Part shown: piece after piece, positions 44,234 through 50,579 of the stretch
Position numbering within the stretch: the first letter of the stretch is position 1
How the letters are laid out: every line of letters starts with the position of its first letter
Assembly (NCBI RefSeq): GCF_049994905.1
Contig: NZ_CP188258.1
Location: 3,720,001-3,784,000, forward strand
Length of the DNA stretch: 64,000 nucleotides
Reading direction: 5' to 3'
Source: Diaminobutyricibacter sp049994905
GTDB taxonomy: Bacteria > Actinomycetota > Actinomycetes > Actinomycetales > Microbacteriaceae
The notes under the pieces: model-generated
Databases searched by the model: none
Seen by the model: only the letters and a program-made list of their open reading frames with translations
Told to the model about the DNA's origin: nothing
Made by a program: the position numbers and the translations under genes

Positions 44234-44599
44234 GATCTGTTCACCTCCTTTCATTGCCTCGATGGTCGTCTCGACTGACGCGATCTGCCGCGCCAGGCGC
44301 TTCTGTTCCTCGCGAAGCCACTCGAGGTGACCCGCGAGCGCGTGTGCGGCATCCGACTGGTTGCCGAGCACCTCCGCTATCGCAGGGAGCCCGAGGCCGA
44401 GGTCGCGGAGCAACAGGATGCGCTGCAACCGCACGAGCGCGAGCTGGTCGTAGTAGCGGTACCCGTTCGCCCCGATGCGGCTCGGTTCGAGCAGCCCGAT
44501 GTCGTCGTAGTGACGCAGTGTCCTGCTCGTCGTTCCAGCGAGGCGTGCGATGTCCTGGATGGACCAGTCGCGGGTCGCCTCGTGGACTGCCGCGTTCAT
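43814..44599 (-). CDS. tipA: TipA-like MerR family regulator (full-length form)
   Basis: A 261-residue regulator. The MerR helix-turn-helix is WSIQDIARLAGTTSRTLRHYDDIGLLEPSRIGANGYRYYD (about 12-50), a coiled-coil dimer helix follows (about 85-115), and residues 123-261 are a TipAS-type drug-binding domain (MLDGFDHTQYKEEVEQRWG...GLGEMYVADPRF). TipA proteins bind thiopeptides and other drugs and activate their own promoter by untwisting a 19-bp spacer, as found at 44640-44670. GAAAGGAG precedes the ATG. A second product can start inside the gene. Confidence 0.92.
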   Translation of the reverse strand: MNAAVHEATRDWSIQDIARLAGTTSRTLRHYDDIGLLEPSRIGANGYRYYDQLALVRLQRILLLRDLGLGLPAIAEVLGNQSDAAHALAGHLEWLREEQKRLARQIASVETTIEAMKGGEQIMAEEMLDGFDHTQYKEEVEQRWGTDAYAKSDAWWRGMSSSERAEWQQRQKRLAADWIAAEEAGESPGGDVAQTLAQRHFDWLRDIPGTPGGGGEGPSKAYFTGLGEMYVADPRFGANYGGQAGAEFVRDAMKAYADRNL

Positions 44600-44639
44600 C
44601 CGCCTCTCCTTTCATTCGCTGGATTGTTGCGCAGAATCC

Positions 44640-44670
44640 ACGGTAGACGTTGACGCTACGTCAAGGTCAA
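44640..44670 (-). promoter_or_regulatory. MerR-type autoregulated promoter with 19-bp spacer
   Basis: On the minus strand: -35 TTGACC (44670-44665), 19-nt spacer, -10 TACCGT (44645-44640). The spacer contains the dyad TTGACG-TAG-CGTCAA (44650-44664). Long spacers with a central dyad are the hallmark of MerR-family targets. Transcription would start about 33 nt before the regulator ATG. Confidence 0.8.
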
Positions 44671-44717
44671 GCCGGTGCCGAAATGTGCGCGTAATTCGGG
44701 CAGGTCACACTGGATGC

Positions 44718-45338
44718 ATGACTCCACAAGAGCCCCGCCCCGACGCGCCACGAGCGCAGCGCCTCATCCCCGTCACCGTCGCCATCACCCGCCGCGTCGA
44801 CCCCGGCCGCATCGGCGAGGTCACCCACTGGGTGCAGGCCGGCGTCAATCTCGCCAACTCGTGCGAAGGCTTCCTCGGCTCCGGCTGGGTTCGCGCCTCC
44901 GGCGATTCCGACGAATGGCACATGCTGTACCGGTTCGCGGATGCGCGCACGCTCGAGGCGTGGGAAGCATCCGACGACCGCGCCGACTGGCTCTTCGAGG
45001 GCCGCGAACTGGTCGAGGTCGCGCGGGTCGAGAAGCGCACGGGCATCGAGGGATGGTTCGACCAGCCGCAGCCCGGCGTCGCCGCGGCCCCGCCGCGCTG
45101 GAAGCAGGCGGTGGCGATCTGGCTCGGGTTCTTTCCGCTGAACCTCGCGTTCACCTACCTGGTCACCACGTTGGTTCCGGGCTGGCACCAGCTCTGGCCG
45201 CTGGCGACGGTGCTGATGACGACGCTCATCCTGACGCCGATCATGACGTACCTGCTGCTGCCTTTCGTCACGCGGAGGCTGCACCCGTGGCTTCAGGGAA
45301 CGCGCCGGATGCGCACGGTTCAGCCGCGTATCCCCTGA
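44718..45338 (+). CDS. Antibiotic biosynthesis monooxygenase (ABM) domain membrane protein
   Basis: A 206-residue protein. Residues 15-120 form an ABM/dimeric alpha-beta-barrel domain (VTVAITRRVDPGRIGEVTHWVQAGVNLANSCEGFLGSGWVR; WHMLYRFADARTLEAWEAS). Two helices follow (VAIWLGFFPLNLAFTYLVTT and LATVLMTTLILTPIMTYLLL). Such ABM-plus-membrane proteins are widespread in actinobacteria and of unknown role. It is divergent from the TipA-like gene, so its promoter may overlap the MerR site. ATG at 44718 chosen; no strong ribosome site. Confidence 0.82.
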   Translation: MTPQEPRPDAPRAQRLIPVTVAITRRVDPGRIGEVTHWVQAGVNLANSCEGFLGSGWVRASGDSDEWHMLYRFADARTLEAWEASDDRADWLFEGRELVEVARVEKRTGIEGWFDQPQPGVAAAPPRWKQAVAIWLGFFPLNLAFTYLVTTLVPGWHQLWPLATVLMTTLILTPIMTYLLLPFVTRRLHPWLQGTRRMRTVQPRIP

Positions 45339-45369
45339 ATTCTGCGACCAGGGGTTGCGATCCTCGCCG

Positions 45370-45413
45370 ACGCGATATATCGTGAATCTCGTCAACAACG
45401 CGATATATCGTGA
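45370..45413 (+). promoter_or_regulatory. Two identical operator copies in front of the DUF4097-PadR operon
   Basis: The 16-mer ACGCGATATATCGTGA occurs exactly at 45370-45385 and 45398-45413, 28 bp apart. Each copy holds the perfect palindrome CGATATATCG. An AT-rich dyad repeated this way just upstream of an operon that encodes its own PadR repressor is very likely the PadR binding site. Confidence 0.75.
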
Positions 45414-45474
45414 CTCACCGAGAAATGCAGCGCATCGGGCGCCGAACAGAAGCAAGAAGCAGGGAGCAGAACAC

Positions 45475-46326
45475 ATGGCAATGGACAAGTGGCTCATCCA
45501 GCCGGGCGAGACCAAGGTCATCGACATCGACCTGGTGCGAAGCCTCAAAGTCAGCTTCGTCGGAGGGCAGATCGACATCATCGGCCACGACGAGCCGGGC
45601 GCGCGCGTCGAGGTGCACTCCATCTCGGGCCGCGACCTCAAGATCAGCGTCGAAGGCGACCGCCTCGAAATCGACCACCCGCAATTGCGCTGGGACAACT
45701 TCATCGAGGTCTTCAAGTCGCTCCGCAGCAACGCCAAGGCTGACGTAAGTGTGCTGGTCCCCCGCGACGTCGCGCTCAAATTCGGCATCGTCTCGGCCAA
45801 CGCGCTCGTCTCCGGGCTCGTCACCGATGCCCGGCTGAGCACCGTCTCCGGCGACCTCGTCGTCGACGGCCTCACCGGCGACCTTGAACTCAACGGGGTC
45901 AACGGCGAACTCTCCGTGCGCAACCACACCGGCAAGATCTCCGCGCACACCGTCTCGGGCGACGTCACGGCCACCGGGGCCATCTCGAAGTTCAGCTCCG
46001 ACGGCGTCTCGGGCAACGTGCTCCTCGACATCACCGGAACCCCCGACGAGATCAACGCCAACACCGTCTCCGGCGACCTGACCGTGCGCATCCCGCAGGC
46101 GGTCGGCGCGCGCTACCGCATCAACACCGTGTCCGGCCGCATGCAGCTCGACAGCGCCGTGCTGCACGGCCCCGCCGGCAAAGGGTTCTCGGGAACGACC
46201 GGCACCCTCGACGGAACCTGGGTCGACATCACAGTCAACTCGGTCTCCGGCGACGTCTCGGTCTTCCGGAGCGAAACCGACGAGGATGCTCCGCGGACGG
46301 CAGGAACGAGCGGAGCGAGCGCATGA
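45475..46326 (+). CDS. DUF4097 family beta-strand repeat protein
   Basis: A 283-residue protein of short beta-strand repeats (TVSGDLVVDGLTGDLELNGVNGELSVRNHTGKISAHTVSGDVTATG and onward), the pattern of DUF4097/DUF4098 putative adhesin-like proteins. There is no signal peptide or membrane helix, so it is probably cytoplasmic. Function unknown; members commonly sit with PadR regulators. The ATG at 45475 has GGGAGCAG upstream. Its stop overlaps the PadR start (ATGA), so the two are translated together. Confidence 0.85.
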   Translation: MAMDKWLIQPGETKVIDIDLVRSLKVSFVGGQIDIIGHDEPGARVEVHSISGRDLKISVEGDRLEIDHPQLRWDNFIEVFKSLRSNAKADVSVLVPRDVALKFGIVSANALVSGLVTDARLSTVSGDLVVDGLTGDLELNGVNGELSVRNHTGKISAHTVSGDVTATGAISKFSSDGVSGNVLLDITGTPDEINANTVSGDLTVRIPQAVGARYRINTVSGRMQLDSAVLHGPAGKGFSGTTGTLDGTWVDITVNSVSGDVSVFRSETDEDAPRTAGTSGASA

Positions 46327-46931
46327 CTCCGGTCTTCGCCCACGGCAGCCTGCGCCTCTACCTGCTCAGCCTGCTCGCCGAGTCCCCGAAGCACGGCTAC
46401 GACCTCATCCAGGCGCTCAGCGAACGCTTCGGCGGCACGTACAGCCCGAGCGCCGGCACCATCTACCCCCGCCTGGCGAAACTCGAAGAAGAAGGCCTGG
46501 TGACCAAGACCACGGAAGGCCGCAAGACGGTCTACTCGATCACGGATGCCGGCCGCGCCGAACTCGAGGCCCGCGAAGGCGAGCTGGATGCGATCGAGGA
46601 TGAGGTGACCGACTCTGTGCGGCGCCTCGCCGACGAAGTGCGCGCCGGCGTGAACGAAGCCATGCGGAGCCTGCGTGCCGACCTGGCGTCGGCCGCACGC
46701 GATGCGAAGCGCAGCAAGCGACCCGTCGACGTGCAGTTCGATGCCCGTCAGGCCGCGAACGCGGCTGTCCGCGAGGCCGAGGCCATCCTGAACGAGTTCC
46801 GGCAGCAGCTGAGGACCGACCTGCGCTCACGGGCTGCGCGCGGAGGCTTGCCGGAGTCGGTCATCCCCCAGCTGCGCCTCGAGCTCGCCCGCGTGCGCGC
46901 GAGCATCCTCGAGAGGCTGACCCCCAGCTGA
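46323..46931 (+). CDS. PadR family transcriptional regulator
   Basis: A 202-residue regulator. The winged helix is LRLYLLSLLAESPKHGYDLIQALSERFGGTYSPSAGTIYPRLAKLEEEGLVTKTTEGRKTVYSITDAG (about 9-75), followed by a long helical dimer region rich in Arg/Ala. It starts in the ATGA overlap with DUF4097. It presumably represses the operon through the paired CGATATATCG sites upstream; the inducer is unknown. Confidence 0.92.
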   Translation: MTPVFAHGSLRLYLLSLLAESPKHGYDLIQALSERFGGTYSPSAGTIYPRLAKLEEEGLVTKTTEGRKTVYSITDAGRAELEAREGELDAIEDEVTDSVRRLADEVRAGVNEAMRSLRADLASAARDAKRSKRPVDVQFDARQAANAAVREAEAILNEFRQQLRTDLRSRAARGGLPESVIPQLRLELARVRASILERLTPS

Positions 46932-46957
46932 CCCGCGCGGTCCGCGGCCGCGGCCGC

Positions 46958-47013
46958 GAGCACTTGAAAAAGCACCTCCAAATCGCGATTTGAGGTGCTT
47001 TTTCCTGTGCTCG
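46958..47013. repeat. Family A dispersed palindrome, copy 1
   Basis: A 56-nt imperfect palindrome centred on AAATCGCGATTT. Arms GAGCAC...AAAAAGCACCTC and GAGGTGCTTTTT...GTGCTC pair with one bulged base and a few mismatches. It lies 26 nt after the PadR stop in a convergent gap. A second copy is at 57880-57940. The GCTTTTTC run could also make it a terminator for PadR. Confidence 0.75.
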
Positions 47014-47084
47014 ACGTCGACTTGGGCGCAAGTCAGGCAGCGCGGCCGGCTCGAGACACGTCGGTCGTGGCTGTGGGCGGTGGC

Positions 47085-47345
47085 CTACGCCGCCCTGCCG
47101 GTTTCGAACACAGTCGCCGAGTGTGGGCAGTGCAGGTACGAGTGCTCTCCGTCGCGCTCGAGCCGGTGCTGGGCCAGCGACTCACCGCAGATGGGGCACA
47201 TCGTGTGCGCTGCGGGCTGCGGGTCGTCCGCGCCGTAGGGGCCGAGCGGTGGGGGTCCCAGAACGGGGACCAGCTTGCCGTCCAGCCACTCCGCGGCGCG
47301 GGCCGCGAACTGCTGTCTTCCGGTATGGCCGGTGGTGCTTGCCAT
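47085..47345 (-). CDS. Small zinc-ribbon-like protein
   Basis: An 86-residue protein. The first half is VLGPPPLGPYG preceded by a basic amphipathic segment. The second half is a putative zinc knuckle: CPICGESLAQH (C50, C53) and LHCPH near residue 73. Its neighbour at 47407-47628 has the same plan, so the two are paralogues. Function unknown. The ATG at 47343-47345 matches the paralogue's layout; the ribosome site is weak. Confidence 0.65.
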   Translation of the reverse strand: MASTTGHTGRQQFAARAAEWLDGKLVPVLGPPPLGPYGADDPQPAAHTMCPICGESLAQHRLERDGEHSYLHCPHSATVFETGRAA

Positions 47346-47406
47346 ATCTCGACGGTACGCGCGTGCTCTCCGATCTCGCTGTGAATCCCGCGTCAGGCCG
47401 AGCGCG

Positions 47407-47628
47407 TCAGGGGCAGTACAGCTGCGTCTTGATGCCTGAGCGGTCGATCTCGTGGTCGGCCATCGGCTTGCCGCACAGCGGGCACCGCGGCGGCGCGGCC
47501 TCGACGGCCGGCTCGTCGTACGGACCGAGCGGCGGCGGCCCGAGCCAGGGGAAGAGCACGCGGTTGAGCTTGTTGAAGAAGCCTTCGTGTGGGCGCCGTT
47601 CTCCGAAATCATTTCGTGTCACAATCAT
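47407..47628 (-). CDS. Small zinc-ribbon-like protein, paralogue, divergent from the OhrR-like gene
   Basis: A 73-residue protein: basic N-terminus, WLGPPPLGPYDEP in the middle, then CPLCGKPMADHEIDR and LYCP at the end, so three cysteines and a histidine can bind zinc. Same design as the protein encoded 61 nt downstream. The ATG at 47626-47628 lies within the TTAGTGTACTAA dyad and has no ribosome site, so the mRNA may be leaderless. Probably controlled by the divergent MarR/OhrR-type regulator. Confidence 0.65.
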   Translation of the reverse strand: MIVTRNDFGERRPHEGFFNKLNRVLFPWLGPPPLGPYDEPAVEAAPPRCPLCGKPMADHEIDRSGIKTQLYCP

Positions 47629-47639
47629 TAGTGTACTAA
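47628..47639. promoter_or_regulatory. MarR/OhrR-type operator
   Basis: TTAGT-GT-ACTAA, a perfect 5-bp inverted repeat in an AT-rich patch between the divergent zinc-ribbon and OhrR-like genes. Position on top of the zinc-ribbon start would let the regulator block both promoters. Confidence 0.5.
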
Positions 47640-47660
47640 TTAAATGGATAGACTGGGCCC

Positions 47661-48107
47661 ATGCCCGTCCAGACCGAACCGGTGAACCTGCTCAAACTCG
47701 AAAACCAGGTGTGCTTCGCCCTCGCGGTCGCGTCTCGCAGCGTGAACGCGGTGTACCGGCCGCTGCTCGAGCCGCTCGGGCTCACGCATCCGCAATACCT
47801 CGTGATGCTCGCGCTGTGGGACCGCAGCCCGCGATCGGTCAAAGACCTGGGAGCCGCACTGCAACTGGAGCCGGCGACACTCTCGCCCCTGCTCAAGCGG
47901 CTCGAGGCGATCGGGTATGTGAAGCGGCGTCGAAGCGACGCGGACGAGCGCGTCCTCGAGACCACGCTGACGGATGCCGGGGTGGCGTTGCGCACCCGCG
48001 CCGAGACCATCCCACCCCGCATCGTCGAGAGACTGGGTATGCAGCTGGATGAGCTGGAACGCCTACGCGGCTCGCTGAATCAAGTCATTGCAGCAGCGCA
48101 ACAATAG
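47661..48107 (+). CDS. OhrR-type MarR family peroxide-sensing regulator
   Basis: A 148-residue winged-helix regulator. LLKLENQVCFALAVASRSVNAVYRPLLEPLGLTHPQYLVMLALW is the OhrR N-terminus, with Cys18 at the position of the peroxide-sensing cysteine. The recognition helix and wing are LEPATLSPLLKRLEAIGYVKRRRSDADERVLETTLTDAG. OhrR usually controls an ohr peroxidase, but no ohr gene is adjacent; the small zinc-ribbon gene is divergent instead. DNA target probably TTAGTGTACTAA. Confidence 0.85.
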   Translation: MPVQTEPVNLLKLENQVCFALAVASRSVNAVYRPLLEPLGLTHPQYLVMLALWDRSPRSVKDLGAALQLEPATLSPLLKRLEAIGYVKRRRSDADERVLETTLTDAGVALRTRAETIPPRIVERLGMQLDELERLRGSLNQVIAAAQQ

Positions 48108-48126
48108 GGGGCGGCGACGCGCCGAC

Positions 48127-48154
48127 TTGACAGTGGATTAGCAGCGAGTATTCT
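48127..48154 (+). promoter_or_regulatory. Consensus promoter giving a leaderless permease mRNA
   Basis: TTGACA (48127-48132), 16-nt spacer, TATTCT (48149-48154). The permease GTG starts 9 nt after the -10, so transcription should begin at or next to the start codon, and there is no Shine-Dalgarno. This fits a leaderless transcript. Confidence 0.75.
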
Positions 48155-48162
48155 CGACCCTC

Positions 48163-50397
48163 GTGACAATTGAGGGGAAATCCCCGAAGCGGTGGTTGAT
48201 CGGCGACCCGCTTCCGAGTGAAAAACTCGAAGGACAGCTACTCCCGAAGCACCTCGCCCTACCCATCTTCGCCAGCGACGCACTCTCGTCCGTGGCGTAC
48301 GCTCCGCAGGAACTCCTGATGATCCTGCTGCTCGGCGGGCTCGCGTTCCTGAGCTTCGCGCCGTGGGTCGCACTCGCCGTCGTCGTGCTCCTCATCACAG
48401 TCGTCGCTTCGTACCGTCAGCTCGTCAAGGCGTACCCGTCGGGCGGTGGTGACTACGAGGTCGCCCACAAGAACCTGGGCGAGAAGGCGGGCCTGGTCGT
48501 CGCATCCGCCCTGCTCGTCGACTACGTGCTCACCGTCGCGGTGTCGGTGGCCAGCGGCGTGGACAACATCATCTCCGCGCTGCCGTTCCTCAGCGAATTC
48601 CGCGTCGAGATCGCGGTCGCGTTCGTCGTCGTCATCGCCGCGGTCAACCTGCGGGGCGTGCGGGAGTCCAGCAAGGCCTTCGCGATCCCGACCTACGTCT
48701 TCATCGCAAGCATCTTCCTCATGATCGTGACCGGGCTCATCCAGACGTTCCTCGGTCATCCGCCGGTCGCCGAATCGGCAGCCTACGGCGTCAAAGCGGC
48801 CAGCCTCACGCAGGCCGCGACCATCCTGCTGCTGCTGCGCGCATTCTCGAGCGGATGTAGTGCCCTCACCGGAGTCGAAGCCGTCGCCAACGGCGTCCCG
48901 GCTTTCCGCACCCCCAAGATCAGGAACGCCCGCCGCACGCTCGGCCTCATGGGCGGGATCGCCATCGTGCTTTTCGCCGGGCTCACCGCGGTCGCGCTCA
49001 TCAGCGGGGTGCACTACGCCGAGAACCCCTGCGACCTGCAAGGCTGGGCCCAGTGCGCGACCGAGCCGCAACGGTCCCTGATCGCACAGATCGCATCCGC
49101 CACCTTCGGCAACAACTCCCTGCTGTTCTTCGTCGTGCAGGCGGCGACCGCGGTCGTCCTGCTTCTGGCGGCGAACACGGCGTTCAACGGCTTCCCGCTG
49201 CTGGGATCGGTTCTTGCGAAGGACTCCTACGCTCCCAAGTCGCTCAACACCCGCGGCGACCGCCTCGTCTACTCGAACGGCATGATCCTGCTGGCCCTCG
49301 CAGCCACCGTTCTGCTGGTCGTCTACCAGGCGAACCTGACGCAGCTCATCCAGCTGTACATCATCGGCGTATTCGTCTCGTTCACCCTCGGCCAGACCGG
49401 CATGGTGAAGCACTGGATCACCCTGCTGCGCAACGGGACCACGGAGCGCGGCAGCGTCATCCGGAGCCTCTCGATCAACGCTTTCGGCGCACTGCTCACC
49501 GCCGTGGTGCTCATCGTCGTCACGATCACGAAGTTCACACACGGCGCGTACCTGGTGTTCATCTTCATGCCGATCCTGTTCACGCTCATGCTCGGGGTGA
49601 ACCGCTATTACCGTGACGTCGAGAAAGAGGTCGAGGTCGACCCGGTCACGACGTTCGGAAGCAACGGCGACCACGCCATCGTGCTCATCGGCAAGATGCA
49701 GAAGCCGGGCCTGAAAGCCCTCGACTACGCGATCGCCGCCCGCCACGACTCGATCGAGGCGGTGCACGTGTCGATCGACGACGACGCCACAGCAAAACTG
49801 CAGCAGCAGTGGATCGAGCAGAACATCCATGTGCCGCTGACGATCATCGAGTCGCCGTACCGCGATTTCGGCGTGCCGCTCATCAAATACCTCAAGCACC
49901 GGCGCGAGGAGCACGGCTCCGAAGTCGTGACGGTCTACCTTCCGCAGTACATCGTCGGCCACTGGTGGGAGAACATGCTCCACAACCACCGTGCCCGCCG
50001 CATCCGCCAGCAACTGATGCTGTGCCACGGCGTCACGGTGGCGCTCGTGCCGTGGCTGCTCGACTCGTCGTCGCTGATCTACGGGCGCCGTTCGCGGCCA
50101 CTGCCCGGCCAGGATCGCCGCGGCGAGCCGGTTCGCCCGATCGCCCGGCGGCCCCTCGAACCGGCGTCGACCGGTGGACCCGCGCGCGGTATCACGTCGG
50201 CAGCGGCGGAATCCGCGGCGGCGAAGGCTGCCGCGAACGCTGCGGCGAAAAGCAGTGCTGCCGCGGCCAAGACGGCAGCGAAGAAGAGTGCGGAGGCCGC
50301 GAAGTCGTCGGGCACTGCCGCGAAGTCGTCAGGCACGGCAGCCAAGTCGCCGGCCACTCAGCAGAAACCGAAGCGGCCGGCGCGCGCGAAACGCTGA
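48163..50397 (+). CDS. APC-family permease (KimA/amino-acid-permease-like)
   Basis: A 744-residue transporter. About 12 helices fill residues 35-480, with FASDALSSVAYAPQELL and AYPSGGGDYEVAHKNLGEKAG near the start, resembling the KimA/YdaO branch of potassium transporters and related APC permeases. Residues about 490-640 are a cytoplasmic domain (HAIVLIGKMQKPGLKALDYA). The tail (about 665-744) is low-complexity Ala/Lys-rich with KSSGTAAKS repeats. Substrate is uncertain: K+ by similarity to KimA or an amino acid. GTG start, leaderless. Confidence 0.8.
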   Translation: MTIEGKSPKRWLIGDPLPSEKLEGQLLPKHLALPIFASDALSSVAYAPQELLMILLLGGLAFLSFAPWVALAVVVLLITVVASYRQLVKAYPSGGGDYEVAHKNLGEKAGLVVASALLVDYVLTVAVSVASGVDNIISALPFLSEFRVEIAVAFVVVIAAVNLRGVRESSKAFAIPTYVFIASIFLMIVTGLIQTFLGHPPVAESAAYGVKAASLTQAATILLLLRAFSSGCSALTGVEAVANGVPAFRTPKIRNARRTLGLMGGIAIVLFAGLTAVALISGVHYAENPCDLQGWAQCATEPQRSLIAQIASATFGNNSLLFFVVQAATAVVLLLAANTAFNGFPLLGSVLAKDSYAPKSLNTRGDRLVYSNGMILLALAATVLLVVYQANLTQLIQLYIIGVFVSFTLGQTGMVKHWITLLRNGTTERGSVIRSLSINAFGALLTAVVLIVVTITKFTHGAYLVFIFMPILFTLMLGVNRYYRDVEKEVEVDPVTTFGSNGDHAIVLIGKMQKPGLKALDYAIAARHDSIEAVHVSIDDDATAKLQQQWIEQNIHVPLTIIESPYRDFGVPLIKYLKHRREEHGSEVVTVYLPQYIVGHWWENMLHNHRARRIRQQLMLCHGVTVALVPWLLDSSSLIYGRRSRPLPGQDRRGEPVRPIARRPLEPASTGGPARGITSAAAESAAAKAAANAAAKSSAAAAKTAAKKSAEAAKSSGTAAKSSGTAAKSPATQQKPKRPARAKR

Positions 50398-50414
50398 CCG
50401 GGCGGCCCGGTGCC

Positions 50415-50474
50415 TGCACAGGTTCTGAACTCGTGCACACGCTGCAACCTGTGCACGAGTTCAGAAAGTGTGCA
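50415..50474. repeat. Family B dispersed palindrome, copy 1
   Basis: Two 25-nt arms (50415-50439, 50450-50474) pair at 23 of 25 positions around the 10-nt loop CGCTGCAACC. The core is TTCTGAACTCGTGCACA and its complement. It begins 18 nt after the permease stop. Related copies are at 52661 and 59141. Confidence 0.85.
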
Positions 50475-50579
50475 CGGGCGAGATTCGTCCGCTCAGGTGC
50501 GGCGGGGCGATCATGGATACCAGTGACGGCGCGGTGAAGGAATGACCGCCACCATCGCCGAGGAGGCGTGACCACCACC

